NCBI RefSeq assembly: GCF_900090265.1
Contig: NZ_LT607752.1
Span: 372,001 to 436,000, forward strand
Source of the DNA: Micromonospora rifamycinica
GTDB lineage: Bacteria; Actinomycetota; Actinomycetes; Mycobacteriales; Micromonosporaceae
Reading direction: 5' to 3'
Length of the DNA stretch: 64,000 nucleotides
Both the position numbers and the translations under genes were made by a program. Positions 1-6,244 of this stretch are shown here, piece by piece; within the stretch, counting starts at the first letter, position 1, and each line of letters begins with the position of its first letter. The notes below the pieces were generated by a model that worked only from the letters and a program-made list of their open reading frames with translations, made no database searches and was not told the origin of the DNA.

Positions 1-1
1 C

Positions 2-130
2 CGGGCCACCGACGTGGTCGGCGGCTTCGTCGCCTGGCGGCTCGCCGGCCTGCCCGCCCTGGGTCCGGCGCTGTCGCACCACACCCCGCCCCTCGCGCCG
101 CCGGTGACCGCCGGCCGGACGCCGCACTGA
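2..130 (+). CDS. Rhodanese-domain protein, C-terminal end (partial)
   Basis: Only the last 42 codons lie in the window; the gene begins upstream. The tail DVVGGFVAWRLAGLPA is the typical final helix of a rhodanese (sulfurtransferase) fold, where a conserved GG-F/M-x-AW-x-x-AGLP segment follows the active-site loop. The catalytic cysteine would be upstream and cannot be checked. The remaining residues are a low-complexity Pro/Ala tail. Function beyond 'rhodanese-like' is not decidable from this fragment. Confidence 0.7.
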   Translation, partial: RATDVVGGFVAWRLAGLPALGPALSHHTPPLAPPVTAGRTPH

Positions 131-180
131 CCGTCGCGCCCCACCGGGCCTGGCGGACGCACCGTACACAGGAGGCTCCC

Positions 181-765
181 ATGTCCCTCGTCACCCTCAC
201 CGCGCGTCCGCATCCGCCGGGCCGCCCCGACCGGGTGGCGCCGGGCCGGCCCCGGTCCACGCCGTCGCTGACCATCACCCTCGACCTGGCCGCCGGGCCG
301 CTGACGCCCCGGCTGGCCCGCCTGGTCGACCTGCTCGGCGAGCTGGCCGAGACGGGGGAGGGGGTGGTCCGGTTCAGCGAGCCGGCCGCGCCGCGTCTGC
401 TGTCGTCGGTGCCGGCTCCGCGCCCGACGCCGACCGGCGGAGAGCCGGCCCCGGCCGACGGCGAGACCCTGCGGATTCTGGCCGGCACCCGGGTGGTCCG
501 CCACGGCGACCGGGAGATCCCGCTCACCCGCATCGAGTTCGACCTGCTGCTCTTCCTCGCCGAGCACCCGCACCGGGTCTTCACCCGGCTCCAACTGCTC
601 GCCAGCGTCTGGGGGTACGAGCACGCCGTCGTCCGCACCGTGGACGTGCACGTGCGCCGGCTGCGCGCCAAGCTCGGGGCGGACGCACCCCTGGTGACCA
701 CCGTGTACGGGGTGGGTTACCGGCTCGCCGACGACGCGAGGGTGCGGGTCGAGCGGTTTCACTGA
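181..765 (+). CDS. Winged-helix DNA-binding protein (OmpR/PhoB-type C-terminal domain, no receiver)
   Basis: Predicted DNA-binding protein of 194 residues. The C-terminal half (about residues 95-187) is a complete OmpR/PhoB-type winged helix: the LTRIEFDLLLFLAEHP segment, the recognition-helix region TVDVHVRRLRAKLG, and the closing hairpin TVYGVGYRLA. Residues 1-90 are Pro/Ala/Arg-rich and contain no receiver domain or phosphoacceptor Asp, so this is not a canonical response regulator. The ATG has a strong AGGAGG a few bases upstream. A close paralogue follows at 1049-1657. A strong hairpin after the gene suggests separate transcription. Target genes are unknown. Confidence 0.88.
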   Translation: MSLVTLTARPHPPGRPDRVAPGRPRSTPSLTITLDLAAGPLTPRLARLVDLLGELAETGEGVVRFSEPAAPRLLSSVPAPRPTPTGGEPAPADGETLRILAGTRVVRHGDREIPLTRIEFDLLLFLAEHPHRVFTRLQLLASVWGYEHAVVRTVDVHVRRLRAKLGADAPLVTTVYGVGYRLADDARVRVERFH

Positions 766-778
766 CCATCGCACGCGC

Positions 779-821
779 CGACGCGACGCACCCGACTCGT
801 CCGAGCGGGTGCGTCGCGTCG
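779..821 (+). terminator. Hairpin terminator after the first winged-helix gene
   Basis: A perfect 16-bp inverted repeat (CGACGCGACGCACCCG at 779-794 and its complement at 806-821) with an 11-nt loop starts 14 bp after the stop codon at 765. There is no U-tract, as is common for terminators in very GC-rich actinomycetes. Confidence 0.7.
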
Positions 822-1048
822 TGTCGGCCGTCGTGGACCGGGCGGGCACCCCCGTATCCGGGCAGTTCGGCGCTTCTGCTGTAATCATCTGGCTCGTACG
901 CAGAGCGAGGGACCGGCTGCTAACTGTTCGTCGATTGTCACATTCATGCAACGCGGTCGCCCCTTGACCCCCGTCCAGGGGCCGGGAAGCATCGATGCAG
1001 CGGCGTCCCGGGCCGTGGGGAGATTCCGGACCAGCCCCAAGGAGGACC

Positions 1049-1657
1049 ATGTCGGTCAGCCCTGCATCCTCGCGCGCCGGATGGCATACGTCCCAGCCCT
1101 CGGTTCCCGGTCGACCCCCCGGCGGCCAGCGGCGTCCCGCCCACGCCACCACGCCCGTCCTCACTGTCACCCTGTCCATCCCGCTGGCCAGCGAGGAGTC
1201 GCTCACCGCGCCGGCCCGCCGGCTGCTGGAGGCGGCCCGGGAGATGCTGGAACGTGGCGAGGGCACCATCACCACCACCGGCGTTCCCGCCGAACGGCGG
1301 CCCGACCAGGCCCCTACCGGGCGGCCCCCGGCCCGCGCCCTCGCGGCCACCATCCCGATGCTGCACATCCTGGCCTCGTCCCGTTCGGTGCTGCGTGACG
1401 GCGAACCGCTGCCGCTGACCCGGCTGGAGTTCGACCTGCTGCTCCATCTGGTGGCCCACCCCCGGCGGGTGTTCACTCGGCTGCAACTACTCAACGCGGT
1501 CTGGGGGTACGAGCACGCCGGGGTACGCACGGTGGACGTGCACGTCCGCCGGCTACGCGGCAAGGTCGGCGTGGACGTCCCGTTGGTGACCACGGTCTAC
1601 GGGGTGGGCTACCGGCTCGCCGACGAGGCCCGGGTCACCGTCGACCGCACCGGCTGA
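1049..1657 (+). CDS. Winged-helix DNA-binding protein, paralogue of the upstream gene
   Basis: The 202-residue product ends in an OmpR/PhoB-type winged helix nearly identical to that of the gene at 181-765 (shared LTRxEFDLLLxLxxHPxRVFTRLQLL, VWGYEHA, RTVDVHVRRLR, VTTVYGVGYRLAD). The N-terminal half is disordered-looking and again lacks a receiver domain. The start at 1049 is preferred over an in-frame ATG at 995 because AAGGAGGA lies just before it. The pair looks like a tandem duplication. Such receiver-less proteins bind DNA without phosphorylation or need a partner; which applies here is unknown. Confidence 0.85.
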   Translation: MSVSPASSRAGWHTSQPSVPGRPPGGQRRPAHATTPVLTVTLSIPLASEESLTAPARRLLEAAREMLERGEGTITTTGVPAERRPDQAPTGRPPARALAATIPMLHILASSRSVLRDGEPLPLTRLEFDLLLHLVAHPRRVFTRLQLLNAVWGYEHAGVRTVDVHVRRLRGKVGVDVPLVTTVYGVGYRLADEARVTVDRTG

Positions 1658-1726
1658 CCCGGGGCGTCGGGCCCGGCCGACCGGGGCACCCGGACCGGCC
1701 GCCGTCCGGCGGGGCACCATGGTCGG

Positions 1727-2383
1727 ATGCGTGTCCGCCCGATCTCGCCCGACCGGCTCGTCGCCGAGCTGACCGAACGGCTCCGTAACGCCGCGACCCG
1801 CTGCCCCGCCCACCTGCGGGTCGCCGTCGACGGGGCACCCGCCGCCGCCCCCGACCGGCTCGCCGAAGCCCTGGTCGACCCGCTGCGCGCCGATGGCCAC
1901 CCGGCGCTGCACCTGCGCGCCGGGGACTTCCTCAGGCCCGCCTCCGTCCGCTTCGAGTTCGGCCGGACCAACCCGGACGCCTACTACGAGGGGTGGACGG
2001 ACGAGGCCGGGCTACGCCGGGAGGTGCTCGACCCCGCCGGCCCCGGCGGCAGCGGCCGGGTACTGCCCTCCCTCTGGGACACCGGGACCGACCGGGCCAG
2101 CCGGGCGGCCTACCAGGACCTGCTGCCGGGCACGGTGCTGCTGGTCAGCGGTGCGCTGCTGCTCGGCGGGGGACTGCCCTTCGACGTCTCCGTGCACCTG
2201 CATCTCTCTCCGGGCGCGCTGGCCCGCCGCACCGACCCGGCGCAGCGGTGGACCCTGCCGGCCTTCGCCCGGTACGCCGACGAGGTCGCCCCGGCCTCCT
2301 TCGCCGACGTGGTGGTCCGGGCCGACGACCCCCGCCACCCGGCTCTGGTGCACCGCGACGGCCCCGGTGAACTGCTCGGATGA
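1727..2383 (+). CDS. Uridine-kinase-like P-loop-fold protein with degenerate Walker A
   Basis: 218 residues with the outline of the small actinobacterial uridine-kinase-like NTPase family: strand 'RVAVDGAP' near residue 30, the FLRPASVRFEFGR segment where family members have substrate-binding arginines, the 'DAYYEG' motif and a late LLLVSGALLL strand. The loop after VDG reads APAAAPDRLA, so the GxxxxGK[ST] nucleotide-binding lysine is absent. Catalytic activity is therefore doubtful, and it may be a divergent or non-catalytic member. It stands alone between the winged-helix pair and the DksA-like gene. Confidence 0.65.
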   Translation: MRVRPISPDRLVAELTERLRNAATRCPAHLRVAVDGAPAAAPDRLAEALVDPLRADGHPALHLRAGDFLRPASVRFEFGRTNPDAYYEGWTDEAGLRREVLDPAGPGGSGRVLPSLWDTGTDRASRAAYQDLLPGTVLLVSGALLLGGGLPFDVSVHLHLSPGALARRTDPAQRWTLPAFARYADEVAPASFADVVVRADDPRHPALVHRDGPGELLG

Positions 2384-2508
2384 ACCGATGGTTTACCGGG
2401 CTGCGACGTTGGGTAATCGCCCGGCTCACAGGGCACGGATGATCTCGCCGTGCCGTCCGCGTCCGGGGCTGGTCCCCGCGCGCCCGGCCTAAGGAAAGGC
2501 AGGCAGCG

Positions 2509-2907
2509 ATGCTCGTCCACGACAGTGTCGGCACCGCACGTACCGAGGCGGAGGCCGACCGGATCCGGATCGCCCTGCGGACCCGCTACGACGAGCTTTC
2601 CGCCGAGTACGAGCACACGGTCGCGCAGAGCCAGGTGCTGCGGCTGGTGGAGGTTGGCGACACCGCCGGCGACGACCAGGCCGACAGCGGCACCAAGACC
2701 GCCGAGCGGGACACCGCGCAGTCCCTGCTGCGTGCCATCCTCGACCGTCGGGCCCAGTTCGAGCACGCGCTGACCCGGTTGGACGAGGGGACCTACGGCT
2801 TCTGCGAGGGCTGCACGTCGCCGATCCCGGTGGAGCGGCTGGAGATCTTCCCCGCGGCCACCTCCTGCGTGGCCTGCAAGCAGCACCGGGAGCGGCGGGC
2901 CGCCTGA
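2509..2907 (+). CDS. TraR/DksA-family C4 zinc-finger regulator
   Basis: 132-residue protein with an N-terminal helical region (about 8-90) and a C-terminal C4 zinc finger of the DksA/TraR type. The cysteines are C99, C102, C120 and C123, in the arrangement CxxC-x17-CxxC, preceded by the characteristic RLDEGTYGFCEGC. DksA proteins enter the RNA polymerase secondary channel and modulate initiation; actinobacterial short forms are less well studied. The ATG is preceded by AAGGAAAGG. Two strong hairpins follow the gene. Confidence 0.88.
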   Translation: MLVHDSVGTARTEAEADRIRIALRTRYDELSAEYEHTVAQSQVLRLVEVGDTAGDDQADSGTKTAERDTAQSLLRAILDRRAQFEHALTRLDEGTYGFCEGCTSPIPVERLEIFPAATSCVACKQHRERRAA

Positions 2908-2921
2908 GCCGGTCGCTGCCC

Positions 2922-2954
2922 GCCGGCACCGGACCGCCCCGAACCGGTGCCGGC
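2922..2954 (+). terminator. Hairpin after the DksA-like gene
   Basis: Perfect 11-bp inverted repeat GCCGGCACCGG / CCGGTGCCGGC around an 11-nt loop, starting 15 bp after the stop. No U-tract. Confidence 0.6.
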
Positions 2955-3026
2955 CGTCCCATGGGTGGGACCGGGACCGGCACCGCATCCCGCCCGAGTC
3001 CGACACCGGTCGCCTGCCGGTTCACC

Positions 3027-3057
3027 CCGGCAGGGTGAGGACGGCTCACCCTGCCGG
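3027..3057 (+). terminator. Second strong hairpin downstream of the DksA-like gene
   Basis: Perfect 13-bp stem CCGGCAGGGTGAG / CTCACCCTGCCGG with a 5-nt loop (3040-3044). Together with the 2922-2954 hairpin it gives a tandem terminator ahead of the DUF2267 region. Confidence 0.65.
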
Positions 3058-3091
3058 AGCACAGCATGGGTGGTGCCGGTCGGACCGTCCG

Positions 3092-3155
3092 GCCGGAACA
3101 GACGCCGGCCGGGTCGTCCGGGCCGGGACAGACGCCGGCCGGGTCCTCCGGCCGG
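3092..3155 (+). repeat. Two tandem 30-bp repeats
   Basis: ACAGACGCCGGCCGGGTC followed by TCCGG occurs at 3098 and again at 3128, an exact 30-bp period. The tract lies between the tandem hairpins and the small ORF at 3177. No coding role is apparent. Confidence 0.55.
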
Positions 3156-3176
3156 ACACCGAGGACAGGCACGGGG

Positions 3177-3377
3177 GTGACCGAGATGGCGGTACGGGTG
3201 GTGGCGGATCCGCGGCGCGGCGCGGTGCTGCACGTCGTCGGTACGGGCGGGGACAGTCGTCGACCGGAGCGGCCCGGCCGCCCCGGCAGCCCGGCCCGGC
3301 AGGGGCGGGGACCGTCGGGGCCGCCCCGACGCGCCGAGGACCGGCGGTGGGACGGCGATCCGAAGGCCGGGGGGTGA
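3177..3377 (+). CDS. Small basic hypothetical protein preceding DUF2267
   Basis: 67-codon reading frame starting at GTG 3177 (ATG at 3186 is an alternative). The product begins MAVRVVADPRRGAVLHVVGTGG and becomes Arg/Pro/Gly-rich and probably disordered. Its TGA overlaps the GTG of the DUF2267 gene in a GTGA arrangement, which suggests translational coupling and is the main reason for listing it. No family is recognised. It could be a non-coding leader that is open by chance. Confidence 0.35.
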   Translation: MTEMAVRVVADPRRGAVLHVVGTGGDSRRPERPGRPGSPARQGRGPSGPPRRAEDRRWDGDPKAGG

Positions 3378-3811
3378 CCGCGGTGGCAGAGCAGCTGATC
3401 TCGGCGGTCGAGTCCTCGGTGGACAAGACCAACCTGATCCTCAAGGACATCGAGCAGGCGTACGGCTGGCCCCGGGCACAGCGCAACCAGTCGTACGCGG
3501 CCCTGCGGACGGTGCTGCACCTGCTGCGGGACCGGATGACCGTGACGGAGTGCGCGGAGTTCGCCGCGCAGCTGCCGATGCTGGTGCGGGGCATCTACTT
3601 CGACGGCTGGCAGCCCGAGAACGTGCCGGTCAAGCTGAACCGGGACGACTTCCTCTACGAGATCCGCCAGGGCTTCCCCTACGACGTGGAGGGCGGCCCG
3701 CAGCGGGTGGCCCAGGTGGTGCTGGACACCCTGCGCCGGCACGTCACCCAGGGTGAATGGCAGGACGTCAAGTCCGGCATGCCGCGGGACCTGCAACAGC
3801 TGATTCCCTGA
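3374..3811 (+). CDS. DUF2267 domain protein
   Basis: 145 residues covering one DUF2267 domain: AYGWPRAQRNQSYAALRTVLHLLRDRMTVTECAEFAAQLP, then 'VRGIYFDGW', then a second helical half ending QVVLDTLRRHVTQGEWQDVKSGMPRDLQQLIP. DUF2267 proteins are small all-helical proteins without an assigned biochemical role. The start is taken at GTG 3374, overlapping the upstream frame; GTG 3383 is also possible. The repeat-peptide gene begins 148 bp downstream. Confidence 0.85.
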   Translation: MTAVAEQLISAVESSVDKTNLILKDIEQAYGWPRAQRNQSYAALRTVLHLLRDRMTVTECAEFAAQLPMLVRGIYFDGWQPENVPVKLNRDDFLYEIRQGFPYDVEGGPQRVAQVVLDTLRRHVTQGEWQDVKSGMPRDLQQLIP

Positions 3812-3959
3812 CCGGAACCGTGCCCACCCGTCCCGACGATCCGGGTCCGTGTGTCGGACGGGCCGACTACGGTGGGGTTAGAGAAGATCGTGTCGGGGGT
3901 ACCAACCGCACACGACAGACCCCGCCCCACGGCGGGGCAGCACATCCGAGGGAGCACCC

Positions 3960-4265
3960 ATGGCACTGAACGACGACGACATTCAGACCACCAGCGGCGG
4001 CGGCGTCGAGGGTCCGGCCGATGGCGGGGCGACCTCGGGTCAGCACGACGGTGGCGCGGACGGCAGCGCGGAGGGTCCGGCGGACGGCGGGGCGACCCCG
4101 GGTCAGCACGACGGTGGCGCGGACGGCAGCGCGGAGGGTCCGGCGGACGGCGGGGCGACCCCGGGTCAGCACGACGGTGGCGCGGACGGCAGCGCGGAGG
4201 GTCCGGCCGATGGCGGGGCGACCCCGGGTCAGCACGACGGCGGCGCCGACGGCAGCGCCCGCTGA
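3960..4265 (+). CDS. Four-repeat peptide, candidate modified-peptide precursor
   Basis: 101-residue protein: a 16-residue N-terminal segment (MALNDDDIQTTSGGGV) followed by four copies of a 21-residue unit, then one Arg. Each unit reads EGPADGGAT-S/P-GQHDGGADGSA. It is almost entirely Gly, Ala, Asp, Ser and Pro with exactly one His and one Gln per unit, has no hydrophobic core and should be unstructured. The ATG has GGGAGC upstream. The stop is 8 bp before a JmjC/cupin_4 oxygenase gene. Leader plus repeated cores beside a hydroxylase resembles a multi-core RiPP precursor, or a protein substrate hydroxylated once per repeat. That is inference; no family is recognised. Confidence 0.75.
   Translation: MALNDDDIQTTSGGGVEGPADGGATSGQHDGGADGSAEGPADGGATPGQHDGGADGSAEGPADGGATPGQHDGGADGSAEGPADGGATPGQHDGGADGSAR
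4008..4259 (+). repeat. Four tandem 63-bp in-frame coding repeats
   Basis: Units at 4008-4070, 4071-4133, 4134-4196 and 4197-4259. Units 2 and 3 are identical at the nucleotide level. Unit 1 differs at a few positions (one makes Pro to Ser), and unit 4 differs only at synonymous sites. The pattern indicates recent expansion with the amino-acid sequence held constant. Confidence 0.95.
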
Positions 4266-4273
4266 CCGACACC

Positions 4274-5545
4274 ATGGCGATCATCGACCCGCCGGGCGGC
4301 CACGGTCGCCCGGCGGTCCCGCCGGCTGCGGCGTCGGCCCTGGCCCGCTGCGTGAGCCTCGAACCGGAGAAGTTCGCCGCCGCCCACTGGGGCCGCGCGC
4401 CGCTGCTGTCACGGGCCGCCGAACTGCCCAACGCCGACGGGTTCACCGACCTGCTCAGCCCCGAGGACGCGGACGAGTTGCTCAGCCGGCGCGGTCTGCG
4501 TACCCCGTTCCTGCGGGTGGCCAAGGACGGCCAGTTGGTGCCGGCGGCCCGGTTCACCGGCGGCGGCGGGGCGGGGGCGGAGATCGGCGACCAGGTCCGC
4601 GACGAGCGCATCCTGGAGCTGTACGCCGCCGGGGCGACGCTGGTGCTCCAGGGGCTGCACCGGCTCTGGCCCGCCCTGATCGACTTCACCCGGGACCTGG
4701 GCGCCGCCCTGACCCAGCCGTTGCAGGTCAACGCCTACCTGACCCCGCCGGGTAGTCAGGGTTTCGCCACCCACTACGACACCCATGACGTCTTCGTGCT
4801 CCAGGTCGACGGCCGCAAGCACTGGCGGATCCACCCGCCGGTGCTCACCGACCCGCTGGAGAGGCAGCCCTGGGGCGGCCGGGCCGACGAGGTGTCCGCC
4901 ACCGCCGACGGGCCGGCCGCGCTCGACGTGGTCCTCGAACCGGGCGACGCGCTCTACCTGCCGCGTGGCTGGCTGCACAGCGCCCAGGCCCAGGAGTCCC
5001 GCTCGCTGCACCTGACCGTCGGCATCCGCGCGTTGACCCGGTACGCCGTGGTCGAGGAGCTGCTGGCGTTGGCCGCCGAGGATCCCCGGCTGCGGGCCGG
5101 GCTGCCCTTCGGCACCGACGTCGCCGACCCGGACGCCATCGAGCCGGAGCTCGCCGAGACGGTGGAGGCGCTGCGCGACTGGCTGCTGTCGGCCGATCCG
5201 GCCGTGGTCGCGGCCCGGCTGCGGGACCGGGCCTGGCCGGCCGCCCGACCGGCCCCGATCCGGCCGCTCGCCCAGGCCGCCGCGCTCGACATGCTCACGG
5301 CGGACAGCACGATCGCCCCCCGCGACGGCCTGCGGTGGCAGCTCACCCCCACCGCCGACGGCCGGGTGGCGCTGCGGTTGACCGACCGCACCCTCACCCT
5401 GCCCGCCCAGTGCGCGCCGGCCCTGCGGGCGGTGCTCACCGGCACCGGCGTCCGGGTGGGGGAGCTGCCCGGCCTCGACGACGACGCCGACCGGCTGGTG
5501 CTGGCCCGCCGGCTGCTGCGGGAGGCGGTCGCCGTCCCGGCGTGA
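4274..5545 (+). CDS. JmjC/cupin_4-type 2-oxoglutarate/Fe(II) oxygenase
   Basis: 423-residue member of the cupin_4 (YcfD/MINA53/NO66-like) family of protein hydroxylases, which hydroxylate Arg or His side chains of ribosomal proteins or peptides using Fe(II), O2 and 2-oxoglutarate. The predicted iron ligands are H167 and D169 (in THYDTHDVFVLQVDGRKHWRIH) and H235 (in YLPRGWLHSA). The PLQVNAYLTPPGSQGF strand before the HxD motif is typical, and a C-terminal winged-helix-like region follows. ATG 4274 is 8 bp after the repeat-peptide stop, so the two are almost certainly co-transcribed. The repeat peptide is the obvious candidate substrate; ribosomal protein hydroxylation is the alternative. Confidence 0.85.
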   Translation: MAIIDPPGGHGRPAVPPAAASALARCVSLEPEKFAAAHWGRAPLLSRAAELPNADGFTDLLSPEDADELLSRRGLRTPFLRVAKDGQLVPAARFTGGGGAGAEIGDQVRDERILELYAAGATLVLQGLHRLWPALIDFTRDLGAALTQPLQVNAYLTPPGSQGFATHYDTHDVFVLQVDGRKHWRIHPPVLTDPLERQPWGGRADEVSATADGPAALDVVLEPGDALYLPRGWLHSAQAQESRSLHLTVGIRALTRYAVVEELLALAAEDPRLRAGLPFGTDVADPDAIEPELAETVEALRDWLLSADPAVVAARLRDRAWPAARPAPIRPLAQAAALDMLTADSTIAPRDGLRWQLTPTADGRVALRLTDRTLTLPAQCAPALRAVLTGTGVRVGELPGLDDDADRLVLARRLLREAVAVPA

Positions 5546-5552
5546 GCCGGGC

Positions 5553-5582
5553 CGTCCCGGCACGGGTCGCCGCGCCGGGACG
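5553..5582. terminator. Bidirectional hairpin between convergent genes
   Basis: Perfect 9-bp stem CGTCCCGGC / GCCGGGACG with a 12-nt loop fills the 39-bp gap between the oxygenase gene and the convergent membrane-protein gene. Confidence 0.6.
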
Positions 5583-5584
5583 CC

Positions 5585-6244
5585 TCAGCGGGTCGACACC
5601 AGCAGCAGCACCGTGGTCAGCACCCCGGCGGCCAGGACGATCGCCAGCGGGCGGGGGCCGAGCAGGGCGTGCCGCCGGTCGGCCAGCCGTTTCGCCGGTG
5701 CCAGCCCGGCCACCGGGCCGAGCAGCGTGACCACCAGTGCCAGCACCGGCATCCCCACCGCCAGGTCACCGCCGTACCGTTGGCCGACCGCGCGGGCGGC
5801 GGCCCCGAGGGCGTACGCGACGACCGCCCCGGCCACCCCGCAGAGGGCGAGCAGCGGGTTCACCGACCCCGGCAGCTCACCGCGCTGGCCGGTGCGGTCG
5901 AGCAGTTCGCGTACCCCGTGCAGCAGCGGCACCGGGTCGCCGGTGACGTCCCGCGCCGGCCCCGGTGGGTCGCCGAGCCGACGGGTGCCCAACCGGGACC
6001 GCAGCTCGGCCCAGAGATGACCGACCTCGGTGTCGACCCGTTCCAGCATCGACCGGGCGTCGGTCACCTCCTGCTCGGCGTCGTGGAGCTGGGTGACCGC
6101 CTGCTGCACGGCCCGCTCGGCGGCGACGCACTGCTGGTCGTGCCAGGCCTGCGCCTCGGCCCGCTGGGTGGCCACCCGACCGGTCAGCTCGGCGAGCCGG
6201 CGGACGTGGGCGGCGTAGGTGTCACTGGCGACCGGTTCGTTCAT
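5585..6244 (-). CDS. Coiled-coil protein with three C-terminal membrane helices
   Basis: 219 residues. The N-terminal half (about 10-75) is Ala/Gln/Glu-rich with heptad character (LAELTGRVATQRAEAQAWHDQQ...). The C-terminal half has three hydrophobic spans (LLALCGVAGAVVAYALGAA, VGMPVLALVVTLLGPVAG, LAIVLAAGVLTTVLLLV). ATG 6244 overlaps the stop of the FtsK-type ATPase gene (ATGA), so it is the last gene of that operon. No family is recognised. A plausible role is membrane anchor or channel for the ATPase. Confidence 0.75.
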   Translation of the reverse strand: MNEPVASDTYAAHVRRLAELTGRVATQRAEAQAWHDQQCVAAERAVQQAVTQLHDAEQEVTDARSMLERVDTEVGHLWAELRSRLGTRRLGDPPGPARDVTGDPVPLLHGVRELLDRTGQRGELPGSVNPLLALCGVAGAVVAYALGAAARAVGQRYGGDLAVGMPVLALVVTLLGPVAGLAPAKRLADRRHALLGPRPLAIVLAAGVLTTVLLLVSTR

